A stretch of DNA of 64,000 nucleotides from Cephalopachus bancanus (GCA_027257055.1 JAPVLO010000232.1:124001-188000), one strand, 5' to 3'. Counted from the first letter of the stretch, positions 11,886-26,397 are shown. A program made the numbers and translations. The notes: generated from the letters alone by a model not told the origin.

Positions 11886-13081
11886 CTGCCTGCCTTTGAC
11901 ATGGTCTCTGGGCTCCTGTCTAGACTCCACAAATGCAGAGTGACAAGTATCTCCCAGTGTTGCACAAACAAGTTTGTGAATGTCAGCCTTTTTCCCAGGC
12001 AAGCCAGAGCTGCCCGCTGCAGTCTTGTCCTGCCCAGTGCCCTCTGCCCAGCTAGGCCTGAGGGCTGTTGGGATGCTGTGGCAGTCCCCAGCCGAGCCAC
12101 CGGTCCGTAGCTCTCCCCAGTGCACACACAGGCCTGTCTTTGCAGGCCCAGAGGCACCCGTGGGTCTGTATGCTTCTCCAGGTGAAGGACTCACAGGAGC
12201 TGCTGTTGGCAGACTGTCAGGCTTAAGTGTTTTCAGAAGACTTCTTACAGTTAGCAGCTGCGTCTTGCCTGGAGTGAACAGTGGGCGTGGGGTAGTCCGT
12301 GGGGGAGCAGATGCAGAAAGTTGATTCCTCACCTGCTAGAAGCCTCTGCTGAGCCCCTCTGTGGCCCTTATACCAGGACTCTTTGCGCCCCCGCCTATCT
12401 CTAGCAAAATGGAAGCTAGGCCGGGACTGCGGAGTGGGGGGCTTGGGGCATGTGCGTTCCTGCTGGAACAAGCCGCTGACCTGTTTGTCCCCAGCTCCTC
12501 ACTGTGTCTTCCCTGAAGCTCTGCTTGCAGCCCACATTGGGATCCCCAGAGAGTCTGAGGAGTGCATCTTTTTTCATCGTTCAACATTGAAGGCCCAGAA
12601 ACTATCCCGCTATCCGCGCTGTCCTGGCAAAGACCCAAGGTCTCAACTTTCCTCCTCATTCCCTATGCGGAGAGAAAGGGACTGGAGGGCTGTTCAAACA
12701 CACGTGATGCTTCCAAGGTGACAGCATTACGCCAGGGAAGGAATCTGGGTCTACAGTGCAGCATGGCTGCTGGGCTTCTTGGCCCTTGAAGGAGCTGTGC
12801 CCTGGAGCCCTCCCTCGAGACACTTCAAGTCACATATTCTGAACAGAAAGGCTCATTTAGTCTTACTGTACATCAACATAAATATACATTCTACTGCCCA
12901 CTCCAGCTGCTGGAGTAAATTCATTTAGAAATTCCTTTAGAAAAGAATTTCTCCTGTCTTCTCTTCACACTAAATATGTCTTCATCTTTCCACATCCCTG
13001 TTTCTTTGACCTTATCAACACCTTTTAAAAATTTGTATATTTCCCCAGTTGAATTCGATCTCAACAGTGCTCATTAGAATA

Positions 13082-13422
13082 CAGTAAATCCTCTGCATAC
13101 AAATGAGTTCCATTGAAGAGTGCATTTGTAAGTTCAGTTTATTCATAAGTTGGGTACCTAGGCTTTCAACTAAGTTAGCCTAGGTACCCAACTAAAGCAT
13201 GTTAGTATGTGCCAGCTACGTCACTGCTGCTTTTTCACTTCCTTCTGGACATCTTGGACTTGAAATAAAGATATTGTACAACTGTACACAAAAGCTCAGC
13301 ATGTTGTAGAGGATGCATGCATGGGACAAGACATGAACTAACTTACATGGTTGGATGTGCAAACACATATTTGCATCTTTGAAAGTTCGCAACTTGGAGG
13401 TTCATATGTAGGGGACTTATTG
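13082..13422. mobile_element. Non-autonomous Tigger-like DNA transposon
   Basis: A 341-bp element with inverted ends: CAGTAAATCCTCTGCATAC at the left, and the reverse complement CAATAAGTCCCCTACATAT at the right. TA dinucleotides (13080-13081 and 13423-13424) flank it as the target duplication. Internal sequence (GAAATAAAGATATTGTAC; GGACATCTTGGACTTGAAA) resembles the pogo/Tigger family. There is no transposase. Confidence 0.8.
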
Positions 13423-13954
13423 TACCTTCTTAAAAATTAATCTTTTTGGCAAGAGAAGTAACAGAGAAGATGGGTGAGGACCAACATGAGGTTCAGAAAA
13501 AGGAGCAAAATTCTTGGTAGGGTCCCTACATGAGTGATTGGAATACACATCTCCATCCTGCAAGGCCTCCCAGGTGTACAGGGTAGCCGGAGGGCCTCTC
13601 CTCTTCTGTACTGAATATGAGAGGCAAGCCTAGCTGGAGCCCGGGAAGTAACATGACTGTGCTTCCATTGCCTATGAAAACCTGCTTTATATGTGTCGTG
13701 GGAGCCTTAGGGTGTCCTTGACCTGGAGCCTGTGGATCTTGAGAAACTCTGTACAGAAGTGTTGGTAATTTTTGGTATCTGTGGCTTTGATATGATGTGT
13801 AACTAGATCAGATGCAACCCGTTACCACCATCGCCCCCACTTCCCATCTCCAGAAAAGGTTGAGGCTTTCTGCTGTGGAACAAGGTGGTGGGGTCATTTG
13901 ATGTCAGTATCTGGAGGGCAGGGGAAGTGGGAGCTGGATGCTCTGGGACACGGC

Positions 13955-14115
13955 TACAAGTTCTGCAACCTCGGGCCAGCAGATTGGCTTCTAAATCTCA
14001 GCTGTAACATTAGGGCAATGGCAGTTCGCTCATAGGGTGGTTGTGAGCACGAGGCAAGATGACCCCTGCCAAGAGCTCAGCATGGTGCCTGGCATGTGGT
14101 TATCGCACACACTAA
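13955..14115 (+). repeat. MIR element
   Basis: Forward MIR order is visible: AAATCTCAGCTGTAAC, ATTAGGGCAATGGCA, GGGTGGTTGTGAGCACGAG and GGTGCCTGGCATGTGGT. Confidence 0.7.
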
Positions 14116-14547
14116 ACTATCATGAACTGGCAGCATCAGTCTATTCCTGTCATTCCTCACCAATGTGTTGAGTTGTGCAGAGGGCACAGCACTCCTGCGG
14201 GTCTGCTCTCCTGTCTCTCAGGTGGACCCGGATGCTTGCCTCCTGCGGCTCATGTGAAGGAGACCCTTTTGTCATCCTGCGTGGAGGAAGCATGGGTGAC
14301 ACTGCTCCCAGCCTCTCTTTGACTCTCCCGCTGTCTTTGTCTAGGGCTGCCCCTCTCTTCCAGCGCATAGTTTGCAGAGATTAGCATGGCCTTGTAACTT
14401 CAAACCGCCACACTGCTTCGGGATGGCTTTGTCACTTCTTCCTTATTGTCACCACCTCCATTTTTATTTGCTGCATTTCTTCTGTTCTAACTCTTCTTTA
14501 AATGATGAGGTAAAATGCTAGCCCTCATCTTTTAAATTAATTAATTA

Positions 14548-14841
14548 ATTTTTTGAGTTGGGGACTGACTCTGTCACCCATGCTGGAGTGCAGTGGCCCA
14601 CTCATGGCTCACTGCAGCCTCAGCTTCCTGAGCTCAGGCAATCCTCCCAGCTTGGCCTCCCCAAATGCTAGGACTGCAGGTGTGTGCTACTACACCTGGC
14701 TCATTTTATTTATTTATTTGTTTTGTAGAGATGAGTTCTCTATCCTTTCTAGGTTGTTCTTGAACTCCTGGGCTCAAGCAATCTTCCCACCTCAGCCTCC
14801 CAAAGTGCTGGGATGATAGGTATGAGCCACCACACCTGGCC
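14548..14841 (-). mobile_element. Alu
   Basis: Reverse dimeric Alu with a (TTAA)n-like tail at 14536-14552 and a TTTATTTATTTATTTG linker, ending GAGCCACCACACCTGGC. Confidence 0.85.
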
Positions 14842-17800
14842 CATCCTCATCTTACTATATCATTAAATACACCTCTCATCTCTTCTGTGCTCCTCATTCT
14901 TTAGACCATCAGCATATGGTCTTCTCAGAAGAGGCCATTGAGATGTAAATGTGACAGTAATTTCGGAAATATGTCAGTGTTGCTCCCCAGAAAGGTTGCT
15001 GACATGCTAGCCCTGTGTGCACTGTCACTTCTTGCCTCAGTGTTTTAATTAAAGTTTATATAAATGCATGCATTAAGTAAAGTCTTGGGGTAAGCGTGTA
15101 TTGCCAGTCACCATGAAGCATAGCCGCACTGTTGTGTCCTGAGATACTGTTCGTACCTTAGTCCAAGATGGTCAACTCGGCCTCCAGGACTCAGGCAGGC
15201 AGCCCCCAAGCAACTGTTGTTTGGTGTATGAATCCAGGACACTAGCCCTGCATCTTCAAGATCCCCAGAGAGCAGCACGTCTGGTAGCTGTGTACTTCTA
15301 GGTCGCCCTTCTGTCTGGTAAATGGCCCTCTTTTCACCCGACCCCTTTGTTGACAGGGTGACTCGAAAGACAGGATGACCCTGGGATTTGCCCTCAGACC
15401 AGGCCGAGGCACTGCCCATACTGTGAGAAGAAGCTAGTGAAAAGTCATTTGTAGTCCAGCCGTTTCCCCTTTGGAAAGGCATTTTTAAGACCTGAAAATA
15501 TTACTTTTTATAAGAAAAAGGTTGCGGAGAGCTGTGAGCTGTGGCTCTAAAGAAGAGGGAAGGGGGTAGTCCCAGAGCCTGCAGCTGAGCCAGGTGGCGG
15601 CTGTGCTGGGACATGGCCGTGCACGGTGCAGCACTTGGCACAGCAGAGCCTGCAGCGCCCTGTGCACCCCTCCCGGATACAGGCTTTCTTGGATGACACG
15701 GGTCTTCCCACTTGTGGCTTGAATGGTTTCCACTCTGGCTCTCCAGGTCCCCGAGACTCGGCAGTCCATCTGGGATCTGATTCTTAGCTCCCAGGATTGA
15801 GCATGCTGATTCAGGTTTCATCTTCTGCCTCTCCTTGTCCAGTCTTTCCTTTTCTTTTTGTACTACCACTGCTACCACTGCTGCCACTGTCGCTTCCTTG
15901 CAGATGACTAAGCAAGGGCTGCTGAGTCCTCCTTCAGTGTGAGTGGGGCAGGTCTTCCGAGCCCTGCCTGCAGCCAGCTGCGGCCAGGCTCACTGGGTCA
16001 GCCAGCTCTACGGGGTACACCCGGGGACCGCCCTAGCCCTAGGACACATCCTGCTGCCGTGTGGGCCCCCTTCTTCCCTTCACTCCCTCTTGCAACCCAT
16101 CTAGCCCAGGAAATGAGGGAGGTCTCCAACAGGTGAAAATCGGTCTTTGTTGTTGATCCTATTATGCAGGTATTTGGTGTCTGACTCTTTTGCAGGATTG
16201 TTTTAAGGAATGATGACAGCTATATCTTATTCACTTTAGAAGTCAAGAGTCATGATAAATCTTAGCAGAGGTGAATAAAAACATGGTATCAAAACCTAAG
16301 ATATAAATATGCACTGTTCAGTGTGGTAGCAGCCAGCTACATGTGGCTATTTGAATTTAAATGCAAGTTGACTAAAATTAAATAAAATGTAAAAGGTAAT
16401 TATCAGTCACATCAATCATGTTTCAAGTGCTGAATGGCCGCATGTGAGATTCTGAATTTTTAACTTAATTGTAATTTCTTCCCATTTAAGTTTACATAGA
16501 CACGTGTACCTAGTGACTACTGTAGTGGACTGTGCATAGACAGAACATTTCCACTGTTGGGATAGTGCTGACCTAGAGGCTGTGGTGGTAATTCGGGGCC
16601 TTCTGGCAAGTCGTGCCCCCTCTACCCAGGGGAGGATGACACTTCATAAGCCTTGTCTCCCAGTGACCTTCTCAGCTCATAGCATGGCTTTGCTTTTGAA
16701 AAAAAAAAAAAAAAGACCCACGTGACTGCAGTAATCCGCAGCCAGTAAACAGCAGGACAGAGGAGGGTTGCAAGAAGAACTGGCCTATTTTTATGCACTG
16801 AGAGTCTGAGCAGGAAAGCCTGGGACAGCGGCAGTGGTGATACCTAGACTCACTTCCCAGGCCATTTTGACCGTGTGCGTATTTCCACTTAGATTCTTCC
16901 AAGTGTCAGCTTCTCTTCTTGACTCTAGGTATATGCAGCCAGGTGCTCTAATGGTTTTATGGTGGCCTCCAAAAGACCAAATACCCGAAGCCTGATGGGT
17001 TCCAAGACTGAAAGAAGCCATTACTGGGGGATGAGTTCCTGACTGCTCAGTGAAACATAGCTGTGCTTAGAATGACAACACAGGGCTGTATAATGGACTC
17101 TCAATTCTAGACACCTAGGGAGGGGTCCAGTTCACTGCCCGTGTGTGTTACTCATCCCTGCTCATGGCATTGTGAGAGGGAAGGGATAGCTTGGCGATGG
17201 TTCTTGTCCTCCCTCCCCGAGCCCTTCTTGGTGATCTTCTGAAACCCACCTTGCTTTCCACACCAGCTCTTGGAAAGAGGTGGCGTTTCCCTGACTCCCC
17301 AGCCTCCCCATCCAGATGTGTCGAGGCACTAAGATAGGGGCAGCAGAGACTAGTTAGATGGTGCCTGGGGCATCAAAAGCATGCAGTAACTGTTAGCTGC
17401 TGCTACGGCTGATATTGTTTCTACCATTATCATTATTGAGCGTTCACACAGAATAGGAAGGGCTGACTCCCAGCACTTGCAGGACACATTCTTAGGACCT
17501 GGGCATCTGCTTGGAAGGAGGTAGCGAGTCTCGCATGAGAATCCCTGCTTACTGATGGAAGTCTGTTGTATCCCTCAGGCATCCTGAGATTGTGTTCTCC
17601 AGAATTACCTGGTCCTTCCTGTCCCTTCTCAGACATACATGACCCACTGCTGGAGGGAGCGCCCAGTGCTAGGGCTCTTCGGTGCTTCCCTTTGCCTCCT
17701 GCAAAGATGCTGAGCAGGAGATGCCCTCAGAAGGGGCAGCCCTGTCCCGGGAGCATCTTCTGCCCTCTGGGGGGCAGGCTGTCTTTCTCCTGGCACATCT

Positions 17801-20028
17801 GCAGGTCCAGAGGGGATGTGTTCTCCTCCCTTCACCACTGGGAGCTGGGTGCCCTCAGCCACTCATCATGTGCACATCAGGAATTGCTGTCCTCGGCTCT
17901 GCAGCTTGAAGACTTCAGACTGCAGAGCCAAGTGGACGCTGATGATACCACCCCTTGTAAGCCAGGATGGTCTTGGTGCCTCTCCTTGCAGACAGTATTC
18001 CATAAAAGGATATATATATATATATTTTGGCATACCAAATCCAAAGCTATAATTGGATAGATCTAATTGGAGCCATTTCTGTTCAGCACATGGATAAAAA
18101 AGTGGGTTTTAATTGCGCATGTTAAAAGGGCCTTAGTCATTGTTCACACAGGAACCAGAATGTTGTAACAGGAAAACCTCTTACAGAATAAAGTTTTTAA
18201 GGTTCTTGGGTAAAGGGACTTTCCTCCCTTTATTTATGCTTCCCTTAGGATTTTGAAGGAATGTCAGCACACTGTTATTAACTCTAATGGCTTGTACATT
18301 GCAGCCAGATTGTTTGAGGCCCTCTGGCTCTCAGGTTACCTGTGTAAGTGCGGGGACTCGCTTTCCAGCCCCCGGCTCTCACATGTGCTTGATGAAGAGC
18401 AAATGTGCAGGACCCAGGGCAGCAGCGGCCTGGCAGGAGCTATAACTGGCACAGGATAGATGTGCTTCCTTTTGTGCGATGCTCTTTCCCCGTCTTCCTG
18501 CCAAGAGCAGGGTATCAAATAAAAGGGAGGTTGTGGTTAGAGTCAGTAAAGTGAATGTCCAATGAGGCACCTGCTTCATTCAGCAGATCTGCTTTCCTGG
18601 GCCTCCCACTGCACAGCTGCTTCTGACAAAGCCTCTTTTCTCCTCCTGTTGGTCAGACCGAGAGCACAGGCCCAGCATGGTGACATATTGGTTTTGCTTT
18701 GTCAGCACAATTGCCTGGGATGTTATAATTCCACCAAGTCTTCATGATCAGAAAGGCCCTAATTTAGAGGTGTACAGAGCCTAAATGGGATTTTCGAAGA
18801 GAAATTGATAAAAGCATCTTTGCCACTGTAAAGCCAGCAATTGGATCTGAAAATTACTGGAGGGGTCTAAGTATGGAAGTCGAGACACTGCTCTGCGCGA
18901 GACTGCAAAGCCCATGCTATCAGATTGGCTCATGAGAGAGGCATCCAGCACCTCTGACTTGGCCCAGCCCAGGTTCTGTATTGCTTGGAGTGTTTATCTC
19001 CACTGCATCGTTCTTAAACGCTGGTGGAGTTTCTCATGTAGGTCTAGGGGACTGGAGGACATTAAAAGTAATTTGATGGGGCAGGGAAGTAAAGGAAATA
19101 ACCTGTGATGTAAATAAGGGAAATGCCAGGAAAACACTGTAGGTGAGTACACAGCATCCGATTTCAGATTGAGTTTCCACCTAAACAAAGGCAGCTCTTA
19201 GAGTGTTTTACCGTGTATGTGTCTGTCTGTCTGCTGTACCTCTATTGTGTGGGTTGGCACACTAGAAGCTCTGGGAAGGTTTTAGAGCCGTGCTCTAGCT
19301 GTTTAAATGTAAATTAATTAGAACAATAAAATTAAAACTTCAGTTCCTCAGTCACACTGCGACGTTTCAAGTGCCGTAGCCACTGTGCTGGATAGCGCAC
19401 AAATAGCATGTGGCCATTGTCACAAGAAGGTTCTGTAGACAGCACTGCTTTAGAGATTGAGCTGAACCTCTTGACATGACTTGACTGCTTGAGGAAGCCT
19501 TGGGGTTTCCATTTCAGTCTTTTTGCAAGGGAAAAATGAAATCCGCCTGAATGTTTCTGGAACAACCCCTTCCAGCCACCTTCTCTAGAGTGTGCTCCTT
19601 ATCTTTTCACCTATTGTTACTTTTTTCTGTCCAAGAATTTTCCTACTTCTAACCCTTGCACACATATACATACACACACACACACAATTATAGTTCATAA
19701 AAATAGAATTTAATTTTAGGGATGTCCTTTTCAGCTGATCATCTCTCTGGCCTTCTCGTCCTCAAGCTTTCATGGCCCTGCTGTTAGACTGGACAGCTCT
19801 TTTCATTAAGCAGAGCACCTAATGAGAGGGCATGTGAGCACTCAAGGCCAGGAGTGTATGTTTGACCCAATTGTTGTGTGTGTATGACGATAGTGCTTTC
19901 AGGAGTGGGACACTGGGCTGTTGGTGCCTTCCATTCTCAGTAACTCTTGGGACCAGGGATGCAGCCTTTAATCTTGCTTCTTCCATTTGTCTGTGTCTAG
20001 TAGTTACTACACAGTTGCTTTGACTCTA

Positions 20029-20208
<180 letters not shown>

Positions 20209-21066
20209 TCAAATTTGGACGGTGTCTTTTTTCCCCCGAGAACTTAAGTCACGTAAACATAATATTATTTGTCCTCATGGCAGTCCTAAGAGACAGAAGT
20301 GGTCTGTCGACTTTATAAATGTAAATATAGTCAGCTCAATTGTCCCATACCGATTATCTGTCATGCAGATTACTCATGACACATTTTAAATCCTTGGATA
20401 GTTTCTCTAAGCAAGCCATGTAAGCCTGGACTGTCTGCCCGCCCCCACCCAGCTGCTGGGTACTTAGGGAATACAAATTAGTTTTCATATTAGCTTAAGG
20501 AAGTCATAATTAGTAAGGTAAGTCTGCAGTAAGATACCGTATCGCAAATTCCAGTTCAGAGAGGGAGTATGGGGGTAGTGACCCCCTGCTTTGACTTAGC
20601 TGAGAGCTGGCTGGAAGATGTGTTTGGATGCCCATGTGCACATTCGCACTCAGTGTGCTGGCGTGTGTTTACGAAGGGCTGCGTCCGCGCCCTGGGCAGA
20701 CTGAGCGCTGTGTCCCTGGGCACCCGAGTGTGCATGGAGGCTGCAGGGCCACAGCAGGTCTGGTGGCCCGTGTTGGCTGGTGCTTTTTTCTTTTTTTTTT
20801 AAACAGTTTTGTGTAATTGTCAGGCATCTTTATGGCAGATCGTGTAGGTTATAAGTGGATCCTGACTGACTGACAAGGCCACAGGTTGGTTCATCTCTGG
20901 GGAAGCAGGAAGTAGCTAGAGGGTGGCATTTCAGGCACCGCATCTTACATGGATGGTATGATTCCTCTGCTGTGCAATCCCCACCACCCAGTCACCCAGT
21001 TTAGGAACCATTGATTATCTATTATTTCTAGTGTTAAATGTTTATTTCGTGTTAGCTTGGATTCTT

Positions 21067-21200
21067 TTTTTTCTTTTGAAGAAACGGGGTCTTACCATGT
21101 TGTCCAGGCTAAAGTGCAGTGGCTATTCACTGGCGTGAACATAACATACTACAGCCTTGAACTCCTGACCTTAAGTGAACCTCTTGCTTCGAGCTGGGAT
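21067..21200 (-). repeat. Fossil right Alu monomer (FRAM-like)
   Basis: Reverse 7SL-derived monomer. GCAGTGGCTATTCACTGGCG keeps the 7SL RNA end that is lost from ordinary Alus, which points to an old free right monomer. Confidence 0.65.
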
Positions 21201-23811
21201 TCTTTTATAAAGAACTCTTCTTCATTAACAATTTGGCTGTACTAAGTACAGTTCAGATAGGAATGGCAGGATAAATACTTGATTAAGATGAAGTTTATTG
21301 GGGTAGGTTTCTTTCTGTGACCATCAAGCCCCATAACTGTTTATGTCCACTTTCTGACCTGCTGTTTTTGGGTGTCTCACTGTCTAAAACAAATTTAATT
21401 CTGCCCGGTGTATGCTCTTACAGAGTTTTAGTTTTTTGAATTTTTTTCCCTGGTGGTGCCACTTTTCTGATGAAGGGTGAAACGTCAAGAGGACATCTTT
21501 GGAAACTCCCTTGCCTCCATCTCCCTGTTCAGACAGAACCAGCAGAGGCTGGATGATGGGCACGTGAGAGTTCATTATTCTTGCTCCTTGTGCGCCTATT
21601 TTAAATTTTCCATAATAAAAAGTTTGAAAATAATAACAGAAAAATAAACAGATCTCTGTTCCTGATGCCGAGTGTGTCCTGTTGGGGCTGCCATTGATTT
21701 CCACAAATGACTCGGGCAAGCTCATTGGTGCCTTCCTTCTTCTGAGGTTAGCCATCTGGGCTCTGCTCTCTGTGACTCTGTATTGCCCGTGCTCTGTCCA
21801 CTGGCACATGGACTTCGCCCTTGAGTGCTGTTCCCACCCTTCTTCCCAGGAATTTTCTGGTCACCTCCTGCCCCTCTGCACAGTCATATGAGCTGTCCTC
21901 CAGAGCACACGTGATTCTCACAGCTTTGTGGGACACTTTCCTCTCCTATAATGTTCAGTTTAAAGCCTTCCTGGTCGGCCTTGGCAGTGGCCTGTGCTAC
22001 CCCACCTTGGGAACTCATCTCCAGGATAATAAACCAGGAAGTTTCTGCATACCGAAGCTGAGAACCCTGACTTCATAGTGTTTCCAGGCACTTCCACTGA
22101 TATCAGGAAGAAATGGTGAAATGATAACTCCAGAATAGATTTTTAGATATCCTTTCCTAATAAAGTAAAAATGAGTTCAATTTTAACATGTAGCCTGTGG
22201 GGTAGGGACATGAGAATTGTCCTGGTGGTCTGCAAAATCAGGCAAAAGTCAGGGCGACACTGTCGCAAACAGACAGTCGCTGCTTTGAACATTATGCTGG
22301 AAAGCAGTTGTTCTTAGTCTCGAGGCTGGCAGGAGGGGAGAAGCTTTGGAGCTGAGAAGCACCCAGTACCCCAAGGCACTTGGGAGGCTTCTCTTGGCTT
22401 CATGAGAATGTTCAGCAGTTGCCAGATGTAAGACAGATTCTAATCCATAAATCCCCCAAATGCACCCAAAAGCCTGGACTTGAAAACACGGAAAAGGAAG
22501 ATTAAATGTCCCAGCAGCAGCAGCTAATATAGCAGAAACAGAACTGCTGGGAGAGAGCTGTGTTTTCTCTTCCCTCCCTGCCTTTGCTATCACGCGGGTT
22601 GCTGGACCTGCTATGGCTAGTGCTGACACTCTTGCATGACCCCCTCATCTTGGCCTGTGTCTGTCTTCCTTCCGGCTGGACCTTGTTATCCTCAGCCTCT
22701 CACCGTCTGCCCAGAGACAAGCATCTTACCCGATTTCTTCATCTTCTCTCACTTCTGACCTGGTAATCCCATGCCTGTTTGCTTCATGTACTAGTGGCTA
22801 TCCGTCTGCTTCGGCCACTGATGTAAATATTTTTCTGGGCCCGCAAATGAAAGATTTTTAAAGGACTTCCTTCGTGCCAACACCCCTAGAAACACCTGTA
22901 GATACCATTGCTGGGTAGCTTTAAAAACTTAAGTAAGGTAATACAAAATTTCATTTACTTAATTCCTGTCCTTGCCAGCCATGGTTTTGGTTCCCCACGT
23001 AAGCCAATGTTCCTGAGGTATACTGCTAGCTTTCATGTCTGTCAACTATAGAAAGCATTGTATGTTTTCCTTTGCATTTTAAAAATGACTTCTCTTCTAC
23101 CACGTGTTGTGTTCATGATCTGTTTAGCTCTCTATTTTTCTCTCACAACCATCAATATTTTTCTCCTAACTAAAGATATTTCCATGACCAACTTGGAAGG
23201 CATTTGGGCTGGAAGATTCAGTTACAGCAAACAACAATTCCCAAAGGCTTTGCAGGCTGGGAGGGCAGATGAAAGGCCCATTCTTCCCTGTGCTGTCTGT
23301 CTTGCTCTGTCCTGTCGTGGGGTGGAGGAGGGCTGTCATGTTGCTGGGTGGCTCTGAGCAATCCTGCAGCCCCTGACCTGCTTGGCTCCAGCCTCTTCCA
23401 TGCATTTCCGGAGGAGCTTAGAAAGGTAGCAGGGTGATGACCTCATGTCCTGATTATCTTTTAACATTCTTAATATTGAGTAGTGGTTTAAAAACGCCTG
23501 GATTGCTTTTTTACCTGTGCAATGGATTGGCACCTGTTCCATCTACATCATGGTGTGTTCCAGAGCTAGTCCTGACCATCGCTGCATTTCAGAAGTGAAT
23601 GTCCTGCTGGTCCATCTGCCCTGATTTCATGGCTTTTCTCTATAATCTTTACATCTTCGGAGGCCTTTGGCGAATGATGTATATCCTGGCAGGAGCCATT
23701 GCTGCTGAAAGAAGATCCGTGCTGTCTCTACTTTTCTCTGTTTCCTGAGAGCTTTGGGCTAGCATCTGTGACCCCAACCAGACTCTGTCAAACCTCTTAT
23801 TCACACCATCT

Positions 23812-23960
23812 TTGAAAAGCAGCTGATGTTTATTGTACACTTGCTGTGTGACAGGGACTGTACCAGACTTGACTGTCAGCACACTTGTGGGATGAGCCGT
23901 CACCGTCTACATATGAGGAGACAGGCTCACACGGTGTTACATGCAGACCCAGGACTCAGT
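23812..23960 (-). repeat. MIR-like element
   Basis: TGTTTATTGTACACTTGCTG, a GACAGGGACTG segment and ATATGAGGAGACAGGCTCAC fit a reverse MIR or L2 end. Confidence 0.5.
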
Positions 23961-24759
23961 GGGCCTTGCTGACTGGGAATGTCTCAGAGGAAATAAACAC
24001 GCTGCTCCTCCCTCACATGAAATGCACCTGAACTCCCATAAGAGTGTTGTAGAGAAAATCTGACTCCTTCCTGGATCAGAGTAGAAGGCTGCATGGCTGT
24101 TTATCTGCAGAGGACAGTGCTAAGGAAATGTAAGCAGTTTCCAAAAATTGTGAAGAAGTTGATCAATTGCTGATTATCATATTATATCCAGTTATTGCCA
24201 GTTATTGAACAGCTACTATGTTCAGGTTGCTCAGCATTTAGAGACACAGTACCGCCAACACTGTAAGGGAGATAGTTCTAGAGAGAACAGCAGGAACTCC
24301 GGGGAAGTGGTCACATGTACCTGAGGCCAGGGGCGTGGCAGAGGCCAGGAACCCCACAGAGAGAAGACCTGCTGATTGTGGGACAGGGAGGTCATCGAGA
24401 GCCAGACTCGAGTGGCAGGGAGTAGTCCTTGTAGAGGGACCTCCCTGAGAGGACTCACTGAGGCGTTGGATGCAGTGGTCATTAGAGTTTTCGGGGAAAG
24501 TCTTGCGTTAACGCCCTCAGCTATTTGGACTTTGTTTTTCTGATAGTGGAAAGCTGCCAAAAGTAATTTTTTTGGTAGGATGAGATGGCTTCTGCCAAAC
24601 ATTTTAAGATTTAGTTAAAACTGTGATGTAGTTATTCTGTGTTGTTTGCTCATACACTTATTCATCAAATAACACAGAATACTGAAAGAAGTTAGTCTTG
24701 GGAAAAATAAATAAATTCCCTCCAAATAAACAAATTTCATTTCTGCATATGCATGCATA

Positions 24760-24763
<4 letters not shown>

Positions 24764-24802
<39 letters not shown>
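24764..24802. repeat. (TG)n microsatellite
   Basis: Nineteen or so uninterrupted TG units lie in the NRF1 last intron. Confidence 0.95.
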
Positions 24803-24805
<3 letters not shown>

Positions 24806-26088
24806 TCCATTACCTGGCAGGCTGGTGATGAGACTCATTACCCCAGAGAGGTCAGGAATAGAGGAGCTCGGCTCAGGAATGATAAATCCCGAGCATACAA
24901 GGCTATGACCTCACCCTAAAGTCACCTCAGTGGCGCCCCTGGTCTACCACAGTGCTCCCCTGGTGCTGCTGTTGGAGACCACTGTCAGGCCTCATGGCTC
25001 CCTGTTTGCAGAACACAAAGCCGGGTCACGTGCGGACAGCATTGTCTGACACCTGTGCAATATGATTTGCGAGATGTCGCTTTGGATGGCTGTCTTAGAA
25101 GATACCTCTGGCAAGACTGAAGCAGGTTGATCACAAAGGGAGCTCAAGTGTAGTCCAGGCAAGAGCTGATCATGTCTGTCCAGGGAGGCAGCAGGAAAGT
25201 GTTGAATTTGGGGATATATTTGAAGAGGGAGTGGACAGGATTCGTTGATGTATTGGATGGGAAGTCAAAGGCGACTTCAGAGTTTTTGGCCTGAACTGAA
25301 AGGATATAATTGCCATTTATCTGGAGAGGGGAGAGACTGGGAGAAGGATGTTTCACCCTTGGAGTTCAAGAATGATACCCAGCTGGTTAAAAAAAAAAAA
25401 ACATAGAGCCACGTTGGGCCTCGTTGGCCTTTGCAGGGAAATGTGGCAGCCGGAAGTCCTTCCAGGGATTTGGTCTGACTGTTGTTTGACAAGGAAATCC
25501 TGTGCTGGGACCTGAAGTTTCTGGGTCACCTTTGACCTCTTTTCCATTTTCACCAATTCTGTAAACCTTATCATGAAGTTTGAGAGGACAGGCAGCAGGT
25601 CCAAAAGGGACAGTCCTTCCCTTCCAGGACTGTGCTGGCCCTGCTATTTGTTAGGGGCATTCTGATGCCTGGGAAGACTCCAGGGCAGAAGCCCGGGCAC
25701 CTGGCTTTGCTATAAACTGGCCATCTGGGGGCCATCATTCTGTCTTGGTCTCTGTTTCTATTTTTTTGTTTTTTACATAAACCTTTTATGCTCACTTCTG
25801 AGTCTAAAGAAAAGCACAGGCATTGCATTTACTGAGCGGAATGAGCTCTCTGGAATCCTGAGGGCCCCGTGCCTGGAAAGTGAGCCCATGGCTCTGCCGA
25901 AGGAGCTCGCCCCCCATCATGAAAGGGGAGGACACACGCCCCAGGCCCCTTTCCAGGTCAGTGTGAGGGGCTTGTAAGTGCCACATGGAGGCCACGGGAG
26001 GCTCATTACGATGCAGAGCGTACAGGGGCGCTCTGGGGAAGAAAAGGCGCCCGTCCCTAAAGTGGAGCATGAGGAGCTTCCTGTTGCT

Positions 26089-26397
26089 TAATCAATCGAA
26101 ATGACCCAGAATACAAGCTTGGATCACTGTGCGCCTCTAGATTAGGGCTAATCAGGGCAGACCGAGCAGATGCGGGGACAATCCCAGCCTGATTACTGTA
26201 CCTCAGCATTTAATCATCTCTCCTCCAAGGGCGGGCGCCGACTTAGTGCTCACTGGTTTCGAAGCCTCTGGTCAGCCCCTCCCCCTTTCCCTGCCGTGGA
26301 CATAAAGGCTTCTAGGGCAGAGACACTGAGGCGATTTAGTGTAATCCCACGTCAAAGTGCCTGTGTGTGAGAGAGGGGGCGAGAGAGGTCTTAATCC
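26089..26397. promoter_or_regulatory. Candidate intronic enhancer: TAATC/GATTA cluster
   Basis: Seven OTX/CRX-type cores (TAATC or GATTA) lie in about 310 bp of non-repeat intron: 26089, 26140, 26149, 26191, 26211, 26342 and 26392, the last two being full TAATCC. Two of them form GATTAGGGCTAATC (26140-26153), an inverted pair with a 2-base spacer. By chance about 0.6 cores would be expected. Enhancer function is inferred only from site density. Confidence 0.35.

Noticed and set aside
15501..15887. Minus-strand 128-codon frame starting with MAAVVAVVVQKEKERLDKER
   Set aside because: The start is charged and coding-like, but the rest is not. The Ala/Val part is a simple GCAGTGGTA repeat, and no splice context or homologue is recognised.
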